Source: JBKQHQ01 sp052148715 | GTDB lineage: Bacteria > Pseudomonadota > Alphaproteobacteria > Rhizobiales > Xanthobacteraceae | DNA length: 28,232 nt | Assembly: GCA_052148715.1 (NCBI GenBank) | Contig: JBKQHQ010000115.1 | Span: forward strand, 1-28,232 | Direction: 5' to 3' | Part shown: positions 16,205 through 23,378 of the stretch, in pieces | How the letters are laid out: each line of letters starts with the position of its first letter | Position numbering within the stretch: the stretch's first letter is position 1 | Made by a program: the position numbers and the translations under genes | The notes under the pieces: model-generated | What the model was told of the DNA's origin: nothing | Database searches by the model: none | Seen by the model: only the letters and a program-made list of their open reading frames with translations

Positions 16205-16242
16205 GTATTAACGTCGTCGAAAGGGAGCTCTACCTAGTCCGT
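16205..16242 (-). pseudogene. Decayed first codons of a lost isomerase gene
   Basis: Just after the stop of the intact dehydrogenase, the minus strand aligns with the start of the isomerase gene of copy A. ATG-GAT-AAG-GTA-GAG-TTC there corresponds to ACG-GAC-TAG-GTA-GAG-CTC here, followed by TTTCGA in both. The start codon is mutated and the third codon is a stop, and homology ends after about 13 codons. It is the mirror image of the dehydrogenase stub at 12788-12847. Confidence 0.75.
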
Positions 16243-16245
16243 GTC

Positions 16246-16995
16246 TCACCATTTTTCGCCAAAGGGCCGGATCTCGCGCTCGAACGACCACGCATCGCGC
16301 GGCTCCTGGTAGAGCTGCCAATAGGCCTCGGCGACCGAGGCCGGCCGCATCAACCGGTTGGGATCGAGGTTGGCGAGCGCTGCCTCGCCCTCCCTCTCCT
16401 TGATCCGATCGCGGACGAATTGGGTGTCGACGCCGGCATCGATGACCAGGTGGGCGACGTGGATGTTCTTCGGACCAAGCTCGCGCGCTGCGCTCTGCGC
16501 CACGGCGCGCAGGCCGAACTTGGCGCTGGCAAAGGCCGCATAGCCGACGCCGCCGCGCAGCCCGGCCGTCGCGCCGGTGAAGAAGATGTTGCCGCGACCG
16601 CGCGCCAGCATCAGCCGCGCCGCCTCGCGGCCGGCCAGGAAGCCGGAATAGCATGCCATCTCCCAGACCTTGCGAAACACCCGCTCGGTCGTATCCAGGA
16701 AGGGAAAATTGACGTTGGCCCCGACGTTGAAGATGCACAGCTCGAGCGGCGCCGCGGCATCGGCATCGCCGAGGAACGCGATGATCTGATCTTCCTTGCG
16801 GGCGTCGAGCGCCCGCCCGACGATCCGGCCCCCCGCCGCTTCCACCTCGGCCACCAGCGGCGCCAGCTTGTCGCCGTTGCGGCGGCCGGCGAAGACCGTA
16901 AAACCTTCGGCGGCGAATTTCTTGGCGATGGCGGCGCCGATGAAGTCGCCGGCACCGATCACGGCCGCGGTAGCGTTTCGGTTTTCCATCGCCAT
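16246..16995 (-). CDS. Short-chain dehydrogenase/reductase family protein, 249 aa
   Basis: This is a Rossmann-fold SDR. The cofactor loop is GAGDFIGAAIAKKFAAEG near residues 14-31, followed by FAGRRNGDKL, FNVGAN (in place of NNAG) and FFTGATAGLRGG. The active-site segment reads AAFASAKFGLRAVAQSAARE, so the usual Tyr of YxxxK is Phe while Lys is kept. Relatives with FASAKFALRA share this, so the reaction may not be a standard dehydrogenation. Several starts are possible; ATG 16995 has GAGGG five bases upstream, and a GTG at 16998 is closer than usual to it. Downstream lies only the relic of an isomerase gene, its former operon partner. Confidence 0.88.
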   Translation of the reverse strand: MAMENRNATAAVIGAGDFIGAAIAKKFAAEGFTVFAGRRNGDKLAPLVAEVEAAGGRIVGRALDARKEDQIIAFLGDADAAAPLELCIFNVGANVNFPFLDTTERVFRKVWEMACYSGFLAGREAARLMLARGRGNIFFTGATAGLRGGVGYAAFASAKFGLRAVAQSAARELGPKNIHVAHLVIDAGVDTQFVRDRIKEREGEAALANLDPNRLMRPASVAEAYWQLYQEPRDAWSFEREIRPFGEKW

Positions 16996-17169
16996 CACGG
17001 CCCTCGATCAGCCTTCGCCCAGCGGTTGGATTGGACCGTAGATCCGGCGAAGTCTTATTTCAACAATCGATCCAGGGTCGCTCAAGTGGCGAGAGGCTGA
17101 TCCTGGATCGATCCCAAAGCGCGGCCTCGCCGGGGCCGGCAAACGATCCCCCCATCGCCAGCCGCAAGG

Positions 17170-18192
17170 CTATGTCGGCGATAAGGCCGCTTCCCGCACG
17201 ACCTCCTTGGCCGGCTTGTCCTCGCGGAGACCTTTGAAGGAGGCTTGGCGCAGCAGCCCGTCGGCGGTCCAGCCACGGAATTCGACCTCGCATACGAGCT
17301 TTGGCTGAGCCCACCGAACGTCTTTCTCAGCTCCGACGGGAAGCGGTCGGCCAAGTGCTGGCCTTGGCGCATGCAGCTTCTCGATCCTGTCACGAAGCGA
17401 TCGTGAAAGCTCGCGCGACCATCCCGTCCCCACGCGCCCGGCGTAGACGAGCTTTCCTTTGTCGTAGTAACCGAGCACGAGCGAGCCGACGAAATTTGCG
17501 CCCGCGGCCGACGGCACATAACCGAAAATCACCAATTCTTGGGCTTGCACGCATTTCGTCTTGAGCCAGTGCTCGCCGCGCCCGGCCCGGTATGGCAGGT
17601 CCTTGCGCTTGGAGACAATCCCTTCAAGGCCGTGCGCGCACGCATGCTTGAGCATCGTCGCGCCGTCCTCTTCGCTGTGCTCGCTGTAGCGCAGCGGGGA
17701 GCCGGCGGGCAGGCGCGCCATGAGCCTCGACAGCAACGCCTTGCGGTCGAGCAGGGTCGCGTTCGTGAGATCGAAGTCGTCAAGATGCAGAAGGTCGAAC
17801 ACATGATAACGGAGGCGGTCGCGGCGTCCGGATTTCAGGTCGGCCTGCAAATCGCTGAAATGCGGAATTCCATGCTCGTCTTCCGATACGACCTCGCCGT
17901 CGAGCAGCGCCTTGTCGACGCGGAGCACTTCGAGCGCCGCCGCGATCGTCGGAAAGCGTGTTGTCCAGTCCAGCGCTTTTCGCGTCGACAAGCGGACCTC
18001 GCCGCCGTCGATGCGCGCTTGAATACGATAGCCGTCGTACTTGATTTCGTGGACCCAGTTCGGACCACTCGGCGGCTTGTCGGAGAGCTGGGCAAGACTG
18101 GGCTCGAGAAAGGCCGGCAATGGGCCCGGCCGGGCGCCCTCGACCAATCGCTCCGCGGTGTTTCGTTTGGAACCCGCCGCCGGCAATCGCAT
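17170..18192 (-). CDS. ligD: LigD-type ATP-dependent DNA ligase (ligase domain only), 340 aa
   Basis: The nucleotidyltransferase domain (about residues 25-215) has the lysine that becomes adenylated, Lys51 in HEIKYDGYR, plus LLDGEVVSEDEHG (motif III region), EGIVSKRKDLPYRAGRGEHW (motif IV) and WLKTKC (motif V). The OB domain follows (VIFGYVPSAAGANFVGSLVL to the end). These enzymes seal breaks in non-homologous end joining, usually fused to polymerase and phosphoesterase domains and with Ku; none of these is visible here. I chose ATG 18192 because GAGGAAG precedes it; the frame stays open to 18387, but that extension has no family similarity. It lies 240 bases after the DUF6745-like genes. Confidence 0.88.
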   Translation of the reverse strand: MRLPAAGSKRNTAERLVEGARPGPLPAFLEPSLAQLSDKPPSGPNWVHEIKYDGYRIQARIDGGEVRLSTRKALDWTTRFPTIAAALEVLRVDKALLDGEVVSEDEHGIPHFSDLQADLKSGRRDRLRYHVFDLLHLDDFDLTNATLLDRKALLSRLMARLPAGSPLRYSEHSEEDGATMLKHACAHGLEGIVSKRKDLPYRAGRGEHWLKTKCVQAQELVIFGYVPSAAGANFVGSLVLGYYDKGKLVYAGRVGTGWSRELSRSLRDRIEKLHAPRPALGRPLPVGAEKDVRWAQPKLVCEVEFRGWTADGLLRQASFKGLREDKPAKEVVREAALSPT

Positions 18193-18435
18193 CAGCGCTT
18201 CCTCGACGGGCCGCGCGCACGGATCGTCGCCTGCCTCGCGGAGGCCCGGTATGCCCAACCGTCTAGGCCCCCGCGGGGCGACGGTCAAACCGGGTTGGCG
18301 GAAGGAAATGCATCGTTGGACGCTTTTTCGGCACCTCTGAGTAGGATCGGTCCCCTCGGGCGCTTGGAAGCCCGCTACTGCGCACAAAACAAGATCAGGA
18401 GATCGGAAGCGGAAATTGGACCCGCCAGCGAAAGG

Positions 18436-19575
18436 CTAAGTCTCCACCAGTGGCTGGTACTCGTCGGCGCTCATGCCAAAGGTCCACGCGACGGCTTCGC
18501 GCGCCTTGCTCATGGTCGGGGGAACCCGGAGCCAATAACGTTTGAACCTTCCATCCTGTTCGCGCGTCGCATTCACCACCTCGAGCATGACGATCGGTTC
18601 ATCCCACTCGATGCGCCGGCGCCAGAGTGTTCCGCAGCGCTCGTCGTGATCGAGCAACTCGCCGGCGGTATCGCGAATATAGGCCGCCGCGCCACTGATC
18701 TCATCGCCGTGCCGATACCGCTCGATCATGATCCGGCGGACTTCAGCGTCGGCTTCCCGATCGATGTCGCACGCTGTGATCGACTGCGGGTTCTTGATCA
18801 GATCCTCGCCCACCAGTGCGTCGTGCCAGTAATAGTCCCTGATATCCAGCCACGCGAAAGCTGGCCCATCGGGGGAATGCAGATGCCCCCCGGGGTCGAC
18901 GGCGACCGTGGTCGGGATCGTTGCGACAAATATTTCAGCATCGACGATGAGGAATGCAAAGGCTCCCGCCTCGAAGGCTTCGAAAATCGGCAGCCACGTA
19001 TGGGCTGTTTTCATGTCGTTCAACGAGACGGCGCCGACGACCATGATCGATAGCCAGGCGGCATCCCATAAGAACTTCCGCGAATCCAATATTCGCCAGA
19101 GATCGAACTGGTTGCCCAACTGTCGCACGTGCCTCCACGCCTCCGGACGGTTCCAGAGGCAGTAGGCATCCCGGATCGCACAGGCGTGCCAGCCCCGCCA
19201 GGTATGCCTGACCGTGCTGTTCCAGATTGCCTGGGCCTCCACGGCGCACGGCGCCGCCCATGCAATGCGGGCATCGGGGGTGTCCCAGGCATCCCGGCCC
19301 CGGGTCGCCGCTGATCCGCTCTTCGCGTGCCAAGCTTCCCAGGCCGGGGAGGCGCCCTTGACGCCCTTTGGCCTGCGGGCCTTCCAGGAGCTCGAAATGG
19401 CGGCGGCAATTTCCCGTGCGGAGGAAGGAAACAGGGTCGTTTTTGCGGGCGCGCCGATCTCGGCGCACCATCGGCTCAAGGCGGCCGCGATTTTGCCGTG
19501 GTCGACGATCTGCTTCAATCCGCAGGCCGCCTCGTACCTGCGCGCTATGTCATCCAGTGGATCAGCCTGCCCCAT
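18436..19575 (-). CDS. DUF6745-like protein, 379 aa (tandem copy 2)
   Basis: The protein has a tryptophan-rich, variable N-terminal half with short Trp repeats (AWEAWHAKSG, then WRGWHACAIRD). The conserved C-terminal half shows WLPIFEAFEAGAFAFLI, DGPAFAWLDIRDYYWHDALV, IMIERYRHGDEISGAAAYIR and YWLRVPPTMSKAREAVAWTF. This pattern matches proteins of unknown function that I recall as DUF6745, found in actinobacteria and some alphaproteobacteria. There is no signal peptide, so it is cytoplasmic. ATG 19575 is chosen because GGGGGA lies seven bases upstream; an in-frame TTG at 19593 is worse. It follows its paralogue by 51 bases and is the third gene of an operon-like run. Confidence 0.8.
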   Translation of the reverse strand: MGQADPLDDIARRYEAACGLKQIVDHGKIAAALSRWCAEIGAPAKTTLFPSSAREIAAAISSSWKARRPKGVKGASPAWEAWHAKSGSAATRGRDAWDTPDARIAWAAPCAVEAQAIWNSTVRHTWRGWHACAIRDAYCLWNRPEAWRHVRQLGNQFDLWRILDSRKFLWDAAWLSIMVVGAVSLNDMKTAHTWLPIFEAFEAGAFAFLIVDAEIFVATIPTTVAVDPGGHLHSPDGPAFAWLDIRDYYWHDALVGEDLIKNPQSITACDIDREADAEVRRIMIERYRHGDEISGAAAYIRDTAGELLDHDERCGTLWRRRIEWDEPIVMLEVVNATREQDGRFKRYWLRVPPTMSKAREAVAWTFGMSADEYQPLVET

Positions 19576-19626
19576 CGCGGATTCCCCCAGCAAAAAATAC
19601 GTCGCTTCGCGTCGCCTCGCCGGCGA

Positions 19627-20751
19627 CTACGTTTCAATCCGCGGCTTGTATCGGTCGGCCCTCACGCTGAAGGTCCATGCCACGGCCTGACGGGCTTTGG
19701 TCATTCTGGGCGGAACCCGAAGCCAGTAATGCTTGAAGCGGCCGTCCGGCTCCTGCGTCGCATTGGTCACCTCGAGCATGACAATCGGCTCGTCATCGAC
19801 GAGCGCCCGGCGCCAGAGCGTCCCGGATTCAGCATCGTGATCCAGCAACTCTCCACCGGCATCGCGAATGTATGCGCCCGCGCCCGCAATCTCCTCTCCG
19901 TGCCGATACCGCTCGATCATTACGCGGCGGACTTCGGCATCACGTTTCGCATCGATGTCCGCAACGGTGATGCTCTGCGGCGCCAGCACGATGTTCTTGG
20001 CGACATGGACGCCGTGCCAATAATACTCCTCGACATCGAGCCACGCGAAAGCCGGGCCATCCGCGCAGTGCAGGCGTCCTGCCGCGTCGGCGCTTGCCTT
20101 GGCTGGAATTGTCGCCACCAAGAGTCCGTCATGTATTGTGAGGAAGGCAAATGCCCCGGCCTCGAACGCCTCGACAATGGGAAGCCATTGCCGGGCTGTT
20201 TGTTTGTCCCGATCCGCGACGGCCGTGTCCGCCATGCTGGGCGCGTGCGCCCCGAGCCGAGCCGCATCGCGACAACCCCTCCAGGCTCTTCCGAAGCATT
20301 CGCTCACGGAAGCATGCCGCAAGAAGCGAGGCGCCCAAAGATCCACGCCCCAGGCCTCCCGTATCGCCCAGTCCTCCCAAGCCTCCCAGGCGCGCGTCGC
20401 CGTGCGGTCCCAATTCGAGCCGGTGACGAACCACGCGACTCGCGCTTCGGCGGAGCTGCCGTTCGCCCGGACATCCTGGCCCTCGATCTGCGACCATCCG
20501 AACCCGACGCCGCGGGCTCTTGCGCTCGACCCGGCATCTTCACCGGCGTCCCTGACCGCCGCAATGGCCATGAGGATTTGCCTCGCCGATTCGGCAATCG
20601 TGATTTTCGCCGCCGTCGGGGCGCCGATCTGCGCACCCCATTTTTTCAACGCGCGCCCGATATTGTCGGGGTGAACGGCCTGCTTGAGTTCGCAGGCCGC
20701 CCCGTATCTGCGCTCGATCTGGCGCAGCTCCGGAAGATCAGTCGGCGACAT
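19627..20751 (-). CDS. DUF6745-like protein, 374 aa (tandem copy 1)
   Basis: This is a paralogue of the following gene. The N-terminal region (IERRYGAACELKQAVHPDNI) and the whole C-terminal half correspond: WLPIVEAFEAGAFAFLTIHD, DGPAFAWLDVEEYYWHGVHV, VMIERYRHGEEIAGAGAYIR and YWLRVPPRMTKARQAVAWTF. The middle (about residues 85-185) differs clearly, so the copies may recognise different partners. The likely start ATG 20751 lies within the last codons of the preceding small gene, a 14-base overlap that implies translational coupling; a GTG at 20778 is also possible. No catalytic motif is evident. Function is unknown. Confidence 0.8.
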   Translation of the reverse strand: MSPTDLPELRQIERRYGAACELKQAVHPDNIGRALKKWGAQIGAPTAAKITIAESARQILMAIAAVRDAGEDAGSSARARGVGFGWSQIEGQDVRANGSSAEARVAWFVTGSNWDRTATRAWEAWEDWAIREAWGVDLWAPRFLRHASVSECFGRAWRGCRDAARLGAHAPSMADTAVADRDKQTARQWLPIVEAFEAGAFAFLTIHDGLLVATIPAKASADAAGRLHCADGPAFAWLDVEEYYWHGVHVAKNIVLAPQSITVADIDAKRDAEVRRVMIERYRHGEEIAGAGAYIRDAGGELLDHDAESGTLWRRALVDDEPIVMLEVTNATQEPDGRFKHYWLRVPPRMTKARQAVAWTFSVRADRYKPRIET

Positions 20752-21052
20752 CGCGGACCGTTTCCGGGGAATACTCACGTTGGCGAATCACGCGATAGGT
20801 GCCGGGCGGCACGTCGATGGTGTCGTGCTCGTCGTGCTCGAGCGCCACCGGGGCCTCGCCCGATACATTCATAAAAATCGCGCCGCCCTTCGCGTCGCGA
20901 AACATGGCGGCGTGCGCGTCCCTGATCGCATGCGCATGTCCCGTGACTTCCCCGTGCGCAAGCACGACTCGGCCCATCTCGCGCGCAACCGGCTCAAGCG
21001 CTTGCGGAATCGATCGCACGCGCACAAGCAAAACGTCGCCTTGACGGTACAT
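20738..21052 (-). CDS. Small conserved protein of the MYRQGDVLL type, 104 aa
   Basis: The protein is a compact beta-rich domain: MYRQGDVLLVRV at the start, RVVLAHGEVTGHAHAIRD in the middle (three histidines), LEHDEHDTIDVPPGTYRVIR near the end and REYSPETVRDVAD as the tail. The histidines and acidic residues (GHAHA, EHDEHD) could bind a metal, which is an inference. I recall such proteins next to DUF6745 genes in other bacteria and in cyanobacteria. AAAGGAGC precedes the ATG by six bases. It is the first gene of the unit and overlaps the next, so the three genes probably act together. Confidence 0.82.
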   Translation of the reverse strand: MYRQGDVLLVRVRSIPQALEPVAREMGRVVLAHGEVTGHAHAIRDAHAAMFRDAKGGAIFMNVSGEAPVALEHDEHDTIDVPPGTYRVIRQREYSPETVRDVAD

Positions 21053-21096
21053 GATGTTGCTCCTTTCGCTTCAGGTGAGAAAATGGGCAAGCTCGC

Positions 21097-21121
21097 GCAT
21101 GCGCGCTACGCGCGCGCATGC
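21097..21121. promoter_or_regulatory. Perfect palindrome upstream of the DUF6745-like operon
   Basis: GCATGCGCGC at 21097-21106 and GCGCGCATGC at 21112-21121 form a 10-bp perfect stem around a 5-base loop, 45-70 bases upstream of the first gene of the minus-strand unit. It could be an operator or a hairpin in the untranslated leader. The position is suggestive but no regulator is identifiable. Confidence 0.35.
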
Positions 21122-21784
21122 CGGCATCTCCGCGTGCGATCGCGGCTTGAGTCTTTTTATTCAGGTCTGTGTCAGGGAGGCCCGTCCGGCCAAATCGAAG
21201 CGGTTCGCCGTTCGGCCGCGGATACGACCTCTTGCCGCAGCGCGGCTAGGCATCCCTCTCGCGGTCGGCCGTGAAGTTGCTTCTTGCGGCGCCGCTTGGT
21301 CTCCTGCCGTCCTTGCTGACGGCTCTGCTTCCGCAACCGGGTGCGAAAGCCGCGAAGGTGTGCGCAACGAGAAATCGTGTCATGCCAGCCCTCCCGAGAA
21401 TCGGCGTGCGACCGTTAAGTGACACCGCCGACCATTTGCCGGCTGCTATGTGACACCGCCGACAGTGGATTGGAAGCGGTGCGACATTAATAAGTTTCAC
21501 GAGCCCGTGCGCCGTTGATTCCTGGTCACAAACCCCGCTGATCCACCGAGAACGGGCGGGTCTGGCTCCGCCGGACCGAGTCCTGTTGGCGTTGCTCAAC
21601 CGGCCGTCGGACGTTGGCGCCATTCGGGCGCGTGACCCCGATCTGCCATCGTCCGTGCATCCAGCGTTGATCGAGACCGCTTGGTTCGGCACGCTGAGAA
21701 TGAGCCGGCCTGGAACCGGGCACAATCCTCGATCCGAGGAGGCCCAATCGTTGCGCGAGGCCGCTATGAGGCGAGGAGGCGAGG
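21122..21784. other. Gene-poor stretch with an IS-end-like repeat pair
   Basis: No convincing gene is visible. A GTG-started frame at 21271-21453 begins with a signal-like KLLLAAPLGLLPSLLTALLP but lacks a ribosome-binding site. On the other strand a 45-codon frame from 21380 follows GGGAGGG but has no recognisable product. GTGACACCGCCGAC occurs at 21419-21432 and again at 21450-21463, a 31-base spacing of the kind seen in the multiple terminal repeats of some insertion sequences such as the IS21 family, so an IS end may remain here. The right end contains the promoter and ribosome-binding site of the GFA gene. Confidence 0.4.
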
Positions 21785-22180
21785 ATGGCGGCGTTCCAAG
21801 GGAGCTGTCTATGCGGCGAGGTCGCGTTCGAGGTCGAGGGACCGTTCGCTCTCTTCCTCAACTGCCATTGCTCGCGTTGCCGAAAAGCGACCGGAACGGC
21901 CCATTCTTGCGAGGTGATCGTGCAAGCCTCGGCGCTTCGATGGCTGCGCGGCGAAGCATTCGTCGTGCGTTTCGACCTGCCCCAGGCTCGAAGCTTTGCC
22001 ACCGCATTCTGCAAGACGTGCGGCAGTCCCATGCCGCACCTAACGCGCAGCGGCCGCGAGGCGATTATTCCCGCCGGAGGCTTCGACGACCCGCTCGGCG
22101 CCGCACCCGATCGACATGTTCATTGGGCATCACGCGCCGATTGGTACGTCCACGGCGAGGGATTGCTTCGACAGGACTAG
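21785..22180 (+). CDS. GFA / CENP-V family zinc protein, 131 aa
   Basis: The protein has the Mss4-like zinc fold of the glutathione-dependent formaldehyde-activating (GFA) family: CLCG (Cys8, Cys10), CHCSRCRK (Cys27, Cys29, Cys32) and FCKTCGSPM (Cys76, Cys79). The first two sets and the CxxC pair hold zinc ions in relatives. The family name comes from Gfa, but most members have unknown substrates and the name does not prove formaldehyde chemistry. AGGAGG lies before the ATG. Its stop is directly next to the IS66 remnant, so the gene was probably the insertion neighbour. Confidence 0.9.
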   Translation: MAAFQGSCLCGEVAFEVEGPFALFLNCHCSRCRKATGTAHSCEVIVQASALRWLRGEAFVVRFDLPQARSFATAFCKTCGSPMPHLTRSGREAIIPAGGFDDPLGAAPDRHVHWASRADWYVHGEGLLRQD

Positions 22181-22181
22181 C

Positions 22182-22388
22182 GTGCGAGCGGCCGGAACAG
22201 AGATCGGCGGTCGACGCGCGGCGACCGTGTTCACGCTGATCCAAACCGCCAAGCTCGACGATGTCGATCCGCAAGCTTGGCTCGCCGGTGTGCTGGCCCG
22301 GATCGCCGAGCACAAGATCACCGATCTGGCCGCGCCGTTGCGCTGGAACTGGGCAGCGGAGACGGAGCGTCGTAGACTGGCCGCATGA
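22182..22388 (+). pseudogene. 3' end of an IS66-family transposase gene (tnpC)
   Basis: The frame reads GRRAATVFTLIQTAKLDDVD, then PQAWLAGVLARIAEHKITDL and LRWNWA, the conserved C-terminal tail of IS66 TnpC transposases (typically AAAIYTLIETAKLNDVDPQA and WNW). Everything before this tail, including the DDE catalytic domain, is missing. It therefore cannot transpose. The stop overlaps the start of the passenger gene (ATGA). Confidence 0.85.
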
Positions 22389-22990
22389 GTGCCAGCACGA
22401 TCGTCCGCCTCAAGATCACCCTTAATCACGTCAAGCCCGCGGTTCTGCGCCGCATCGAGGTGCCATTCGATATCCGTCTCGACCGGCTACACCTGACGAT
22501 CCAGGCCGCAATGGGCTGGAGCAACAGCCACCTTTACGAGATCCGGGCCGCCGATGTCGGATGGAGCACACCTTATCCGGATGACGATGGGGCCGGCGAC
22601 TTCCTCGATGCCCGCAAGGCTCGCCTCGACAAGGTGATCGAGGATGTCGGCACCAAGACGATGAGCTATCTATACGACTTTGGCGATGGCTGGGAGCACA
22701 CCATCAAGATCGAGCGCCTCCTCGACCCGGTACCCGGCATCATCTATCCGCGCCTGATCGAGGCGACCGGCCGCTGTCCCCCCGAAGACTGCGGCGGTCC
22801 CTTTGGCTATGCCGACTTCGTCGACGCCATCGGCAATCCCAAGCACGAACGTCATAGCGAGCTCACCGAATGGATCGGCGGTGACTTCGACCCGAACGCC
22901 GTCGACACCGATCAGCTCGCCGCAGAAGTCGAAGCTCTCGCCGAAACCTGGTCCCGCAAGTCCAGCCGCAAGCGTGCGCGACCTCACTGA
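22385..22990 (+). CDS. Plasmid pRiA4b ORF-3 family protein, 201 aa
   Basis: The protein matches the pRiA4b ORF-3 family over its whole length: LKITLNHVKPAVLRRIEVPF at the start, LHLTIQAAMGWSNSHLYEIR, YLYDFGDGWEHTIKIERLL and CPPEDCGGPFGYADFVDAI. Such genes are common passengers of rhizobial IS66 elements; their role is unknown. The ATG overlaps the stop of the tnpC remnant, so translation was coupled to the transposase. The frame is intact although the element is dead. The tail is basic (SRKSSRKRARPH). Confidence 0.9.
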   Translation: MSASTIVRLKITLNHVKPAVLRRIEVPFDIRLDRLHLTIQAAMGWSNSHLYEIRAADVGWSTPYPDDDGAGDFLDARKARLDKVIEDVGTKTMSYLYDFGDGWEHTIKIERLLDPVPGIIYPRLIEATGRCPPEDCGGPFGYADFVDAIGNPKHERHSELTEWIGGDFDPNAVDTDQLAAEVEALAETWSRKSSRKRARPH

Positions 22991-23378
22991 ACCGCGGTCC
23001 TCACCGGATGGTTACGCTTCGCGTGAAGGCTCAGGCCTAACCTTCGATCGCTCGCTTCCCAAGGATCAGTCCGGTGCATCGAGGGCGGACGCGTTATTCC
23101 GACTTCGGATGTCGTCGGTCCCGAAGCTCGCCTTGGCATATGAAGCGGCCTTCAAACGTCGAATACCGCCGCCGGCCCTTGGTCTCTGCTTGGGTGACGG
23201 TCCAAAGCAAAGGCCGCCATAGGCGCTTCCTGGATTTCGGCGTTCTGTCGAAACAACGTGCGATGCTGGCGCCGCCGGTCAGGATTGAACTAGCGACCCT
23301 TTCGCTTACATGAAAGTACCGCAGTTTCGGAACATGACTCGTCCCGAAGGGGCACGCGGTAATGACCTGCCGGGATCG
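22991..23378. other. Intergenic region with the IS66 end and a tRNA relic
   Basis: After the IS66 tip at 23015 I see no gene up to 23266. At 23267 begins a 3'-tRNA-like relic (separate entry). The frame open at 22803-23222 continues out of phase through the pRiA4b ORF-3 gene and is a shadow. Confidence 0.5.
23267..23316 (-). repeat. tRNA 3'-half relic, candidate attachment site
   Basis: The minus strand reads an anticodon-arm-like CTTTC...GAAAG, then a T-arm and acceptor end finishing in GCCA. The 18 bases gccggtcaggattgaact (plus strand, 23274-23291) are identical to 27031-27048 in the intact tRNA-Thr, in the same orientation. No D-arm or 5' acceptor strand is present, so this is not a working tRNA. 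It fits an att-type direct repeat left by an element that integrates at a tRNA 3' end. Confidence 0.55.

Larger units (their letters stand above)
15851..16245. other. Intergenic region with repeats and the decayed start of an isomerase gene
   Basis: The left part (15851-16020) is the upstream region of the GGDEF-EAL gene and is AT-richer near 15950 (TTATAAATCAATTAAGG), a likely promoter area. The middle holds a pair of hairpins (described separately). The segments 16032-16044 and 16202-16215 share AAGTATTAACGTC and bracket the hairpins as short direct repeats. The right end holds the decayed isomerase start. Confidence 0.6.
22182..23015 (+). mobile_element. Right-hand remnant of an IS66-family element
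   Basis: The remnant consists of the tnpC tail, the pRiA4b ORF-3 passenger gene and a likely terminal repeat. The sequence TCACCGGATGGTTAC at 23001-23015 ends in TTAC, matching the GTAA-type tips of IS66 elements read from the outside. The left end and tnpA/tnpB are absent, so the element was cut on the side of the GFA gene. Confidence 0.65.

Noticed and set aside
17170..18387. Longer ligase protein starting at 18387
   Set aside because: The extra 65 residues have no similarity to ligases, and a good ribosome-binding site lies before ATG 18192.
21271..21453. Signal-peptide-like 60-codon frame (KLLLAAPLGLLPSLLTALLP)
   Set aside because: There is no ribosome-binding site, the mature part is not protein-like and it overlaps the IS-end-like repeats.
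23267..23316. Functional tRNA gene
   Set aside because: Only the anticodon-arm-like, T-arm and acceptor 3' parts are present; the D-arm and 5' acceptor strand are missing.
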